DNA of 64,000 nucleotides from the NCBI GenBank assembly GCA_963693315.1, contig CAVNZG010000974.1, positions 124,001-188,000 of the forward strand, given 5' to 3'. This DNA is from Diogma glabrata. Its lineage: Eukaryota; Arthropoda; Insecta; Diptera; Cylindrotomidae. Made by a program: the position numbers and the translations under genes. This document shows positions 10,647 through 23,722 of the stretch, in pieces (within the stretch, counting starts at the first letter, position 1; every line of letters begins with the position of its first letter). Under the pieces are notes generated by a model. It did not search any database, had not been told where the DNA came from, and worked only from the letters and a program-made list of their open reading frames with translations.

Positions 10647-11022
10647 CTAACTTCGAATGTCCTTTGCATGGTAAACTCTAAGTTTTTCACCATTCTCTCG
10701 AACAACCTCGTAAGCCACGTTACCCACTCTCGTCAGAATTTGAGCTTTGATAAATCTTGGTGCAAGTTTGGCTAAAAAAATTTTGTAGCGTCGCTCTGCA
10801 CAAAATTACGTACAAAAACCGTTTGTCCTGGGGTAAACGATCGACTATGGCTACGAGGATTTTATTGATTAGCGTTACGTTGATGCGCGTGTCTAAGGTT
10901 ATTTAATACCAATTCTTGGGCTAAACTTAAACGTGAACTAGGAATTATACAAACTTGATTATCGGCACCCAAACTGAGTTCCCGTAACAGTTTATAGGTA
11001 GCTCCATGAAGTACCATATGGT
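10647..11022 (-). pseudogene. C-terminal end of a gypsy-type pol (remnant)
   Basis: On the minus strand, fragments such as GQTVFVRNFVQSDATKF, KLAPRFIKAQIL, VGNVAYEV and the ending YHAKDIRS can be read. They match in order the tail of element C pol, which carries VFVRQHHLSDATKKF and HHAKDIR. The reading contains one in-frame TAA and one frameshift near 10,775 and is cut upstream at about 11,022 by the next repeat. Only the last ~125 codons survive. The tail follows integrase and is thought to help choose integration sites. Confidence 0.8.
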
Positions 11023-11025
11023 ACA

Positions 11026-11485
11026 CTGAAAAAAATAATGATAAACCAAAACTAGTTTAATTGGTTTTAGTTATAATAACCCCGTTTTGGGTTGATTTGT
11101 TACAAATTTACTATGTGTAACTTAAACTGAGCAAGTTTTATAACACAAAACTAGCTAAGTTAATTATTATTTCGATTTTAATAAGAGAAATATGAATTGG
11201 GATGTAGATTTTAACTGAAACTGTGTTACTTTAAGTAGGTATTAGAAAGTAAAGTATTTTGATTTTGTGTAATTAGTGGAGTTATAATAATTATGGTTAA
11301 TGATCATTAAATTTGTTCATTAAATTGATTTTTTAAAGCTCCACATAAAAATTAATTTATACAATTGATTATGTTATGCGCTTCCCAAATTAGATTATTT
11401 TACTGGGATTTCTTATCAAATGTACTTATATGTGTATGATGTTTTATATACATGTTAAAATAATATTAACATTTTTTTCGGAGTG
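11026..11485. mobile_element. Candidate MITE with CACTGAAAAAAAT ends
   Basis: The left end CACTGAAAAAAATAATG is mirrored, imperfectly, by CACTCCGAAAAAAATG read inwards from 11,485. There is no ORF inside. The ends recall the CACTG..GAAAAAATT ends of the element at 53.49 kb. No target duplication is certain. Confidence 0.4.
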
Positions 11486-11500
11486 ACGTGAAGAACTAAC

Positions 11501-11841
11501 TATATATTATAAAGTATTTGTTGAACTTGTATGCGTTTCACCAATAAGTATTCTTCACTTTAATAAAAAAACTAAAACTTAGAATTAAATTTTAAAACTT
11601 TTTATTTTTTATTTTCCTTACTACCGGTTTCAATCTTCTAAAGATCATCCACAGGTACTATACAGCAATTCCCTATAAATTGCTGTATAGTACCTGTGGA
11701 TGATCTTTAGAAGATTGAAACCGGTAGTACGGAAAATATAAAATAAAAAGATTTAAAATTTAATTCTAAGTTTTAGTTTTTTTATTAAAGTGAAGAATAC
11801 TTATTGGTGAAACATACAAGTTCAAATACTTTATAATATAT
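11501..11841. repeat. Near-perfect 340 bp palindrome (foldback element)
   Basis: Arms of about 167 bp face each other across a spacer of only a few bases near 11,671 (AATTCCCTATAAATT). The arms contain ACTACCGGTTTCAATC and its complement with hardly any mismatch. The outer ends are TATATATTATAAAG and its complement. There is no coding potential. Such arms would form a very stable hairpin. Confidence 0.88.
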
Positions 11842-12273
11842 GTAAAATGTTTCATAAATTATTGTTTTCCATAAAGTTAACTTGCACTGAAAAATTAACA
11901 TATGCGAACGGTTATCATTACTTAAACAATTAGTCCAGTCATTCAACGGAAAATAAGGCGAAACTGTATAATTCTTACAAACAGCACCGATTTGCACAAA
12001 AAGTTGGATTAAAGTTCTACTTACCCTCTACTTTAAGGTTGACCTTTGTCGGGAGGTGCATTTACCCTGGAGGTGGTGTTCGCGAGGGAACATTTCAACT
12101 GGTCATTGACTGGACTAAATATAAAAATGAACTGGATAATTTTAACTATGCATAGTAAAATCTACTTATGCACCAAAGTTGATATTACCAAGCATCCAGT
12201 TTAATTTCAGCCAATTTTTCTTCATGTTTTGTTTTATGATCATAATACAGTTAGGTTTTCAGAATATTGTTCT
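11842..12273. other. No gene seen
   Basis: Mostly AT-rich. A GC-richer patch at 12,030-12,110 has no frame that I can defend. Confidence 0.3.
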
Positions 12274-12473
12274 NNNNNNNNNNNNNNNNNNNNNNNNNNN
12301 NNNNNNNNNNNNNNNNNNNNNNNNNNNNNNNNNNNNNNNNNNNNNNNNNNNNNNNNNNNNNNNNNNNNNNNNNNNNNNNNNNNNNNNNNNNNNNNNNNNN
12401 NNNNNNNNNNNNNNNNNNNNNNNNNNNNNNNNNNNNNNNNNNNNNNNNNNNNNNNNNNNNNNNNNNNNNNNNN
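12274..12473. other. Assembly gap of 200 N
   Basis: Exactly 200 N. The sequence to the right starts at the first bases of a family D repeat, so the gap probably reflects repeat collapse. Confidence 0.98.
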
Positions 12474-13705
12474 TAAAAAAATCCCAGCGGCAGGTATATC
12501 CGCTAGAAATAGGTAGATTTCGGGGTCAGACGGTTTTGTGTCCAAATAAAATTAGATAAGTCAGATTAGTTTAAATAAAAAATATAAGTAGAAACAGAAT
12601 AATTCAAAAAAATTATCGAACCAAATTAAATACATTATCCGAACTAACGCCATCAATACAATTTCGGAACAGTTTTATTTAAGTTGGTTTAAACTACTTT
12701 TACTAACATATTAAATCCACCAAAGATCAAATGAACTACGTCACAACTACAATTATACCATCACACATAATTTATAATCAAACATTATCAAACAATTTTA
12801 TTTCAAAATCATCTTTTGTTGTTGTGTTTTTTTGTTCTTATTTAATCTTTTTTCAAACGGTTACTTAGTAAAAAAAATAAAAACAAAAGAGATTTTGATA
12901 ATTTTTCTATGGTATTAAATGGGTTGATATTTTTCTTGTAAGGGTTGCATTATAATGCTTATAAAAATGGAACCTTTTGGGTTAGAAAGCTGAAATTTTT
13001 TGAGGCTATAGTTGATAAGTATGTTTAAAAGTTAAGATGAATTTAAATAACATAAACTGAAACATGACGAAAGCATTGTCTTTTGCGTTTGTTTTTATTT
13101 CAACAGCCGAAGGGTCTCAACCGTTAGATTTAAACTATTATTTTTGAAAATTTTGGAAAGATTTATATTTTAAGTACGTGAAAAAAAGTTTTCAACTATG
13201 AGCTTGGCCATTTCAGCTAGATCAAGGGCAGCAAAGTTTAGTAAATTTTTAAAACAGCTGATTTTTGAGGAACCTGAAACGCCAAAGTGGTCATCTGGAA
13301 AAAAATGATAAAAAAAGGTTCAAATATTCAATATTTTTAAATTTTATCAAAATATTATGATTCAAACGGAAGTTATAGTGCCCTAGATTATTCGACTTTT
13401 TAGGCTCTAGCCGCTTAACCGGTACCCGGATATGGCCAGTTCACGAACTTGTCCAAGACATTATTTGCCGAAACATACACAGAAAATTATATTGGTGTAG
13501 GTCGAAAAATGCGACCGTGAGAGTGCCGCTAAATTCCGTTATACCTCATATCGTTATATATATATATATAATTTTTTTTTTTTTTTGTTTTTCCATCTCC
13601 GCTTATCACAAATAGTCGTTTGGCATCAAAATTTTTCTGAAATTCCGAGATGAAGCCCATTGCAATAGGTAGATTTTTATATGAAATCTACCTAAAAGAT
13701 GAAAA
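12474..13705 (+). repeat. Family D repeat, copy 1 (unclassified, non-coding)
   Basis: It starts with a small hairpin AGCGG..CCGCT and GAAATAGGTAGATTTCGG and ends in the hairpin AGGTAGATTT..AAATCTACCT. The start and end share AGGTAGATTTC in inverted orientation. A conserved core at 13,404-13,560 holds GGATATGGCCAGTTC and GCGACCGTGAGAGTGCC, followed by a short TA run and a T run. No frame stays open. Copies are at 15.26, 18.24 and, inverted, 55.4-56.7 kb. Confidence 0.8.
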
Positions 13706-13785
13706 AATAAATAAAAAATCTTGACAACAAAACAAACAATTTGTAACCCAAATAACAAATTCAATCATTTGCTTCTTTAATATAC

Positions 13786-14093
13786 AAAAACAAAAAATTA
13801 TCATCCCAACACAATCCTTAAATTATATATTTAAACACTCATACATACGAGTACTTTTTCTATTTTATAATTATCGTATTTTTTCGTATTTAAGTAAAAG
13901 TAAAATAGAAAATATACAAAAACAAAAAATTATCAATGAATGAAATTATATTTGTTAAATATAAAAAATTGTCATACCAATGCAATCCTTAAATTATATA
14001 TTTAAACACTCATACATACGAGTACTTTTTTTTATTTTCTATTTTATAATTATCGTATTTTTTCGTATTTAAGTAAAAGTAAAATAGAAAATA
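13786..14093. repeat. Tandem duplication of about 175 bp
   Basis: The segment with CACTCATACATACGAGTAC and the following TATTTTATAATTATCG occurs at about 13,800-13,915 and again at 13,980-14,093. AT-rich and non-coding. Confidence 0.75.
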
Positions 14094-15254
14094 AAGCAAA
14101 AGAAATATTTCTCTTTCAAATATAAATTCTCATTTTTTTATTTTGATTTGCTCATATAAGACAGAAAGAATGCAATGTATAATTTGTAAAATTTGTATAT
14201 TGCTTAACCCTTCATCTCTGGTTGTACTTTTATTTGTATTATCAGTATTCTATATACAATTTGTGTGAATAGAGGTTATTTCTCTCTATATATGTTTCTC
14301 TATGGTAATGTCAAAAAAATTTACGAAAAAATGCACATTTTTTTTTTTGATGTAAATCGGAAAAAAAATTGATGTTTTTGGGTGAAAAGAACAAAATTTT
14401 TGATTTACATCAATTTTTTTTGATGGATTTGGGTGAAAAGAATTCGACATAAACTTCTTATCTCTGTGGATTTTTTCAAATTTTTCTGTTAATTAGGCTC
14501 GAAATGCAAGGGGGAACCAACTTTTTGTGTCACTTTATTGATAATAATTCAAAAACTATGCATTGCAAAATTCTAAAAAATGGCAATATTTCTAAAATCA
14601 AGTGCTCTTTCAAATGACACCCCACATGACCTGGTTTCAAATGATGCTTTTACCCCTTAACATTCCCACCCCTTTAATAAATATAGTTATGAGTATCTGC
14701 CACTTTTCTATATTTTTCATTAAAAACCTACTTAATTTTCTATCATTCCAAATATATTTCAAGATTTTCGATGAAGTAGGGTCGGAGTTAATCGGGGCAA
14801 TAAAATATCCAGAAAACGTCATTTTTCAAAATTATACAAAAAATGGTGAGATGTAAAATTCCAAAATATGTTTTTAAATAACGCTGAAATGAAACCCTTT
14901 CATATGATACCCTACTTGTCTCGATAAAAAAATGTATGTTTTCAAAGGCTTTACATCGTACCTCTTTAAAACAAACGAACACAACTTTATTTATTTTTTA
15001 ACCCACTATCCTGTGTGGATAGGTTAGTTTTATAAGCACCTCAAATTTTAAGTTCATCGGATTAATGGTTCACGAGATAATCGAAATAATGTGAAAAACA
15101 CGTTGTACTCTCACCAATAGTGTTCCGTATAAAAAATGGAACCCTAAAAATGTAAATGTTTGTTTTTTTTGTGATGTCAAAGTTTTCTATTTATTTGTTG
15201 TTTCAAAGTGATGAAGTGTGACAAAGAAATTTATTTATACATCGATTTAAAAAT
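14094..15254. other. Non-coding repeat-like DNA
   Basis: There are T-rich runs with repeated GATTTGGGTGAAAAGAA and similar phrases near 14,370-14,440, and an end-like sequence GTTCCGTATAAAAAATGGAA with AACCCTAAAA at 15,121-15,147 that recalls insect MITE ends. The short frames here are not convincing genes. Confidence 0.4.
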
Positions 15255-15990
15255 AAAAAAAGTCCGAGCGGCAGGTATATCCGCTAGAAATAGGTAGATT
15301 TCGGGATCAGACAGTTATGTGTGCAATTAGAATCGGATTTATCAGATTACTTTATAAAAAACACTAATTAAAAACAAAAGTATTAAACAAACTTTAAAAA
15401 TAAACATTATTTTATACAGATTTTGGGCTCTAAGCACTTAACCTGTACCCCGATATGGCCAATTGTCAAGCATATTCAGGAAACTGTTTGCCGCAACATA
15501 CCCAGAAAATATTTTTAGCGTAAGTGAAAAAATGCGACCGTGAAAGTGCCGCAAAATGCCGTTGTACTTCACACAGTTTATTGCAGATAGCTAAAGAACC
15601 TTTTATTGCAGATATCTGGCTTTTTAAAAAATGATAGAAATATGTTCAAATAATTAATATTTATAAATTTTTTTACATAATTTGCCCCAAAGGGCCATTA
15701 TAACGCTTTGTTTTTGACAGTTTCAAGGCTCTAGACTCTTAACCTGTACCCGGATATGGCCAGTTGTCGAACTTATCCAAGAAATTGTTTGCCGCAATAC
15801 GCTCAGAAAAAAATTTTGGTCTAGGTCGAAAAATGCGACCGTGAGAGTGCCGCTAAATTCCGTTATACCTCATATCGTTATATATATATATATGTATAAT
15901 TTTTTTTTTGTTTTTGTTTTAAAGGTTCTTTACATATATAGTCGTTTGGCATATATGAAATCTACCTAATATATGAAATCTACGTAAAAC
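15255..15990 (+). repeat. Family D repeat, copy 2 (core duplicated)
   Basis: It opens with GAGCGGCAGGTATATCCGCT like copy 1 but lacks much of the middle. The conserved core occurs twice, at about 15,424-15,575 and 15,727-15,885, a 300 bp tandem duplication. It ends with broken forms of GAAATCTACCTA. Confidence 0.75.
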
Positions 15991-16420
15991 AAAACAAAAT
16001 TTCTAATAACATATGTAATTGGTTCTATATGCAATTTGAATACAAAACAAAAATTTAAAATAAAAACAATACAAATAAATTGAAAAATTGCATACAAATG
16101 CAATCTTCGCAATTATACATCTAACGCAACGCCATACATATATACATATTAAAATTTTCATCACCTATTAAACATTTTCCATACGCGCATTGTTTTATTT
16201 AGTTATCTATTGTTATACAATACCAAGATCGTTTCCGAAATACATATAAAATAGTTTCCCAAATCACCCACATAATCGTTTAATTTTTCAAAAACAAAAC
16301 AAAATTCCTAATAACATATGTAATTGGTTCTATATGCAATTTGAATACAAAACAAAAATTCAAAATAAAAACAATACAAATAAATTGAAAAATTGCATAC
16401 AAATGCAATCTTCGCAAATT
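15990..16420. repeat. Direct repeat of about 120 bp, 312 bp apart
   Basis: The block with CTAATAACATATGTAATTGG and GCATACAAATGCAATCTTCG is present at 15,990-16,112 and 16,302-16,420 with a few differences. Confidence 0.75.
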
Positions 16421-16524
16421 TTTCTTTTATATATACAATACATCAATAATATAATAGCCGTACGTCTATCCTTCTATACAAGTGTAACGGATACCTTATC
16501 TATCCTTTAGTCTATAGTTCACAT

Positions 16525-16602
16525 ATAGTTCAAATTGGTATATTGGTAGCGCGCTCGACTGATGATCTATAGATTGATAGTTCGGAACCTGAATATTGCG
16601 AT
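16525..16602 (+). tRNA. Decayed tRNA-like sequence
   Basis: TTGGTATATTGGTAGCGCGCTCGAC looks like a D arm with box A, CTGATGA could be an anticodon loop (GAT) and GATAGTTCGGAACCTGA resembles box B with one extra base; a T run follows, as a Pol III terminator would. The stems do not pair well, so this is at best a pseudogene or the head of a SINE. Confidence 0.25.
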
Positions 16603-18229
16603 TTTTTTTATTTTTTTTTTAAAAAACATTAAAATTATTGTTTTTTTACACACTCTTATTTTATTCATATTCATACATACATTTCGTTTTACGATAATGC
16701 AGTTTTTAAATTTTTATTTTAAATAACATTAAAATTGTTTTTTTTTATTCATAAATTCATTATTTTCTTTAAATAACTTTAAAATTATTGTGCTTTTTTA
16801 TTTTATTATTCATGAATGAATTCATATAAATAAATAATTCATATATAAATAAAACTTATATAAAATTTTGTTTTTGGATACTTAGAATTATCGATAAAGT
16901 AGTTCTTTATAGTTACTTAAAAAGTTAAGTATAGAATGCATTTAGGGGATTTAATTTTTTTATTTTAATTAAGTTACATAATACATATATTTATAATTTT
17001 TGTTGATGTTTTATTAATAAAACCTTTTTTATTTTGAATTAGTCACAATATATGTAATATTTATTATGAAAAGTAGATCGAATTTTTTTTAAAGGAATAA
17101 TAACCTTTTTTTAAAGGAATAATTTTTACATTAAATAGTAAAGTTGGTAGATGGTTTTTATAATAAGTTTATTAAAAAAGAAAAGAGGAAACAAATTGAT
17201 GAAAGTACATGATTAAAGGTCTATTTCCTCACTTTTTGACACAACATTTCGTAAAATACTAGCGCTATTATGGCAGGACCCGAACCAGAAAATTGTTCTT
17301 TAGTACAGCGAACATAACAGCATAGAAAAATATAGATTTTTAACAATTTTTAAAAACAATGTAGGTTGAAAACATTTGATATTTTTTAGTTTAGGTTATA
17401 ATATACATTTTCAAACATTAATAATTTAAACCGATTTAATAAATGTCGATGTAAATGTAAAAATGTCGATGTCGATGTAAAAATCATAGAATATTTTTTT
17501 TCCATCATTATTTTTGCATAGCTTCATTTTCTGCAAATAAAATATAGAAGAACAAAAGCTGCTATTTCAGTATTTTCTTATTATTATTATTTTCAACCAT
17601 TTGTCATTGATCGTATAAAAATTTATCGTTAACCTCACGATGGTTTTTGTAGAATTATAGTTAAGCAGAAGGTACACACAGAATAGATTAGAAGAGGTTG
17701 GATTATGATGAATAGTACTTAGTAGTTGTATCAAAGCCGGATGAAAAGAGCAAGAGTGTATTGGTGTGCGTAGGGAGGGGGAAAGGAGGGAGGGGGGGGG
17801 GCGGAGCCCGCGGGATACCCCCTAGTATCTAAATAACCATGAAGAACAAAAATTTGGTTAATTAGATTTGGGGGTGATCATTATGGTTTTATGTTATTAA
17901 ATATGAATTTTTTTAAACGCTGTGTGATATTAACACATGTTTTACTAAAGTTTATACATATCTGTTATTTTTATAGGAATTTACATGCTTAATTTTACTG
18001 TTTAATTAACACTAACTAATTATTCGGTTGGTAAATTATATAATAGCTCCCTAAAATGTTTTTCATATATAGATCCTTTTGAACGCCTATCGCACAAAGA
18101 TCTATCAATTTGTTCGAATAGTATTTGCAAGTAAATGTCAACAAAACTAAAACAAAATTCAATATTAATTTTATATAAATTTTCATTTTTTTAATTTTCA
18201 CATATATTAGGCTTTGTAAGATATGTAAA
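16603..18229. other. No gene seen; contains a G-rich patch
   Basis: AT-rich DNA with no convincing frame. A sharply G-rich run at 17,771-17,803 (GGGAGGGGG, GGAGGGAGGGGGGGGG) stands out. Confidence 0.4.
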
Positions 18230-19125
<896 letters not shown>

Positions 19126-19198
19126 GATTATCAGTTATCTTGATTGATTGTAAATTTAAAGTTATAAAAAGAAGAAGCAAATTATAAATTATAAATCA

Positions 19199-19600
19199 TG
19201 GTGATTGTCTTCATTGGTCTGAATATTTTATGGCAATTGCATTTCTCATAGCAAAACGTAGTAAAGATCTAACATCACAATTGGTGCGTTAACGTAAACA
19301 ACGATAATTAAATTGTGGGAATTGGTTACTATGGATTTCCAATTGGCTGCAGTGATGATGAATTTCCATGGGGAAAAGAATTGATTACATTAAAATTTAT
19401 ACGCAGGGCATGCAGAATTGCATGCGATTTCAAATAAAAATTATTCGTGTTTCAAAGGAAACACAATGTATGTAGCATTGTTTCCGTGTAATGAGTGTGC
19501 TAAATATATATCAAATAATGAAGCAAATAATGAAGGGAGTTATCATACAAGAAATAAAATAAAATTTGAAGACCACATTCATGAAAAAAATGTACTGTAA
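19199..19600 (+). pseudogene. DCTD: dCMP deaminase pseudogene
   Basis: dCMP deaminase makes dUMP for thymidylate synthesis. Pieces in three frames spell WSEYFMAIAFLIAKRSKD, then VGIGYYGFPIGCSDDEFPWG, then HAELHAIS and [16 protein letters not shown]. These are the order and motifs of the enzyme, including the zinc ligands of H-A-E and C-x-x-C. At least three frameshifts and a TAA (about 19,308) break the gene. The last ~40 residues do not match the family. No introns are visible over the matched part, so it may be a processed copy. Start and end are approximate. Confidence 0.8.
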
Positions 19601-20243
19601 GCTATTTAAATTTTTGATTTATATAATTTTTGACTTTTATTTTGTTTTCTACTGAGTTATTCTTTCATGTTAATAAACTAATAGTTTTTAGGTTTTTCTG
19701 TGATTCAAAATAATAAAGAGATTTTCAAGTGATGATTTGTTTGTCACGTTAAATTCAGTGTTTCCAGTTTAAAATATTGTTTGAGCTATCCGGTGCAAAT
19801 TAATTTTCTCATAAAAGTTCATGGTAACATATTTTTAGCATTTTGAAAAATCTTAAATTTTTATTTTATAATAATTTTTTGGAATTTTGAAAAAAGTTTC
19901 AATTTTTTATTTTGTAATAATTTTTGCAATTTTTTTAGAATTTTCTGAATATTATTGGAATTTAGAAAAAGTTTAAATATTTAATTTTAATAAATTTCTA
20001 AACAGAGATAAAAAAATACTTGTACTTTATTAAGCGATATACATCGCTGCCAAAACTAAAAACAATTTCCTCATAAAAGTTTTTTGCCGAAAACTATAAT
20101 AAAATCCTTAACCCAGACCGAAGTCTTGATATCTCAGAGCTGTGAGATTTCAACCCCTCCATATTTTTATATAAGTATTGTGCTCGTTTTAACCTTTTGA
20201 TTATACTATACCAACAAATAAACTATAGAACTGTAGTAGAATG
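19601..20243. other. AT-rich flank ending in a piece of the foldback tandem unit
   Basis: The last ~85 bases (TTGTGCTCGTTTTAACC, AATAAACTATAGAACTG) match the tandem unit seen right of element C at 35.2 and 35.65 kb. That shows element C inserted into this array. Confidence 0.6.
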
Positions 20244-21535
20244 TGTAACGATCGCAATAATCGCAAAACAATAATAAAACCAAATTCCTCTTTGTTTTCA
20301 ATTCAATAGAAATGTATTTCATTAGTTTCCGTTCATTTTTACATTAATAATAATTTTAAAATTTTCTAAAACTTAACTGCTAGTTAAATTTTGAATTAAA
20401 TTTTGAATATACTATAAAAAGCAAACGAACGTACTCAATTTTATTTCCAATTCTAGCGAACAGATGTCGTTGTCGTTATTAATCTTTGCTGAATTTTCAA
20501 TATTACCCGATTTGTTTTGACATCATGAGATGTAAAAAAATCAAAAATCACATTTTTTGAGAGTCATTCAGTTTTTAACTTTAAATCAGAAAACATTTTT
20601 AATGTAATTCAATTCCGATTTGGATTAAAGAAAAAAAAGAACACAGTTTTGATATAGTTTTTTTTAATGGTTAACATTATGCAGTGGATCATAATTGTGC
20701 GATATTGATATCAATAGAGTTTTAATTAAAAAAAAAAAGAAAATGAAAGAGTTAATTTCAAGATATACATAAAATAACTCGTAACATATCAATTAATGTA
20801 ATATCAAAATGTATTTAAAGTTACTGTATATATTTTAAACGTATCAAATTAAGTTTCATACGCAGTGGATTTTAGCTACAAATTTCATCCAATTTTTCAT
20901 ACTCCATGTTATAAATTTATATAAACCAGAAATTTTAATATAATAAATGTTGGTTCGTAAAGCAACTTATAATTTTTATTTGAATTACGAACAAATTGGA
21001 ATATTCACGCCGCAATGGGGCACAAAAAATACGAATAATAGTTTTATGTGCCAAAAACCTCGCTCGAAAGGATCTATTTCATGCTGCTGAGTTTTTGAAA
21101 ATTAAACTTTGAAAATTAAAAACAAAGCTGGAAGTGAATCACCAATCAACAGTTGTAATTTAAGGTATTTGTCTTTATTTTATATTAGTATTGAAATTTA
21201 ATTTTTTTATGTGGTTCAACTTAGTTTTTAGAATGATAGGCTAATTGAAGAATAATAAGAGATTTCCAAAATTTAAGATCCGTGTGGGGACAATCCGGAT
21301 GGCGGGAGTGATCTCCTTTGCTTTAACTTTTATTTTTTTCCTACTATAAAAACGATGGAATATCAGATGTGCTTGTGATTTGTATAGTTTTAACAGTATA
21401 TTGAACAGAAACAAAGTGATAAAAGTCCAATCCGATTCACGAAGTGAATCAAATACATACGTGGCTCCGTATCAGGGCCCAATTACAAACGTAGCGCCGA
21501 ACAAAAGGGACCCTTTAGGTTTTCTGTTAATTACA
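20244..21535 (+). repeat. Element C 5' LTR
   Basis: It begins TGTAACGATCGC and ends GTTAATTACA. The match to 33,582-34,857 stops at both borders. Near its end, three lines of the form ATTACAAACGT..GCGCCGAACAAAA resemble the primer-binding region that follows. Confidence 0.92.
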
Positions 21536-23722
21536 AACGTGGGCCGAAACAAAAACCTGGCTTTTGTTAATGATAACCGAGATTACGGTTAATTTTTTTT
21601 TGATATAACGGTTAGTTATGAGTCATATTTTTGGCGCAATTTTAATTATATATTCTTAGCGCGATTTCTGAAAACCAGTTTTGGTTTGTGCGGTCAAAAT
21701 TTTCTGGAAAAACCAGTTTAGTTTTGTTTTGGTTGAAAAGAATATTTTTTTTGTTGATAATATTTTTTGTTGGGAGAACCAGCGTGGTTTTTTTATATGT
21801 ATACCTTTTTTGTGTATATATAGATTAAATATATACAGGGGAAATATCTTATTATTAAAATTTTTTTTTGCTTGTTTGAAAAAAAACCGTTTTGGGACAG
21901 CAATTTTTTTTGGAGATTGTTTTTTTGTGCTGTCATTTGAATTTGTTTTTGTACATATTGTACATATTTGTAAATATTTTTGTAAATAATTTTTTTTTTG
22001 TATATAGTTCATATATCTTTTTTGGAATAATATTGTACATATTTTCATTGTACATATTTTTTTTGATGGAATAATATTGTACAAATTTTCATTGTACATA
22101 TTTTTGTATATAATCGTGTACATATTTTGGAATGACATTGTACATATTTTGTAAATATTTTTTGGTACTGTCAATGTACAGGGTTGTACATAGTTGTAAA
22201 TAGGTTATTGTATACAAATACAAGTACAATGGTTCGTTGAATTCGCTCATTGAACATGATATGGGTGTGTGCAGGATATGTTTTTTGTATTTTCAATTTT
22301 TTATTGGTGATTAATTTTTTTTTTGAATTTCTTTTGGAAAACCAATTATTGGTGTTTTTATATATATATATGGTATTGTATAAGGTTATAATTAATATCT
22401 TTCTTCAGCGGTAGGCCTAACAAGCCATCCATGGGGCTTATCCCCTTAACATTGATGTCGTTCTTAGATCGCCTATGGCCATCGGGGTTATGCGATCGAA
22501 GAACATTGGTTTCTTCTCTTCATTCGGCGAGGAAGTTCTCAGGGACGAGGAGTGGTGTTGCTGTGTTTGTACTTGGGTGCAAACCAGTGGTACCTTTCCT
22601 TGCTCAGAGGCTTCTTCGGTGTAATGAAGAGAAGAACCAATTGTACTTTTGCTTTCAGGATCAGAGGCTTCACCTCAAACAAATTCAAAAACTTTTCCAC
22701 TTTTCCATTTAGCTTTTCAATAGATCAGTTTTTCATAGAGTTTAGGGTTTGAAGTCTGGTGCTCGGGAGCGTTCTTCAACTTTCGCATTAGGTTTAGTTG
22801 TAATTTATTTGTAGGTTAAACAAGCACAACTGGGTCAGTAGAAATGGACCTAGTGTCTAATCGTGACAGTTGTGATTGTTTTATTAGGTTGGGGAGAATC
22901 TGTTCTGTAGAATCTGGTCGTTAGGGGCTTTTCTAGTCAGTTCTCACATGCATTGTTGGAGTGGGCTCGCGAGCGCGATATTTCAAATTTAAATGAAATG
23001 GATATTGTACCATACTTACTTTTTAAATTGTCTCCAGACGAATCTTGATTTTGGGAATCTCTTATATTATTAAATAAAAATAAAATAAATCAAACAAATT
23101 TTTCAAAAAATTAAATAAATAAATTTTATTAAATAAATAATTTTTTTTTAGAATTAAATAATTTTAGGTAGCTAAATAAATAAATTTTCTTAATTAAGCA
23201 AGTAACGTCAAGATATAAATAAATATTCTTTGTTTTTTTAAAAAAAATAAATAAATATTTCAAGTTAAGACGGTGCATCCGATAAATAAACATTCTTTTG
23301 AATATTTTTTATTTTTCAATTTTTTTTAAAAATAAATAAATATTTTTAGGGGTGCTATCGTCAATAAATAATTTTAGGTATATAATTAATTCTGAAATTT
23401 CAGCATATCTAAAATTAAAATAAATAAATTATATTTTTATATACAATATTTTAGGAATTTTTGTGAAAGATTCAGCAAAGATTGGGTACGACAGTGGTTT
23501 TTTTTGTTCCTTTACAAAGGGTATTTTTACAAAAAGGTTTTTGTGTTTTTTTTGAATTGGGGCGTTCGTTGTTTTTTTTTCATTTCTTTGCGTTTTACAA
23601 CTTCCATCGGACGAATTTTTCCGGGCGAATTAACTCCACCTTTTTTCTAGTTGAAATTGGTTTTATTATTGGTGTTGACGTTTTTATTGTGAATTCCGGA
23701 TTTTATAAATGTTACCATCAAA
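21536..23722 (+). other. Element C leader (untranslated) with putative primer-binding site
   Basis: A 2.2 kb stretch before gag. TGGGCCGAAACA at 21,540 is a possible primer-binding site. At 21,950-22,170 there is a degenerate minisatellite of TTGTACATATTTT. At 22,505-22,642 two arms around TTCTTCTCTTCATT face each other across about 95 bases, so the RNA could fold. From 23,070 to 23,470 it is mostly AAATAAAT repeats. Frames here are low-complexity and not convincing genes. Confidence 0.6.

Noticed and set aside
12179..12559. ORFs across the N run (also 61,133-61,372)
   Set aside because: The codons are unknown bases in an assembly gap.
21656..22174. 172-codon Lys/Ile-rich minus-strand ORF in the leader of element C
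   Set aside because: It is a product of the TTGTACATATTTT minisatellite and T runs; no domain, wrong strand.
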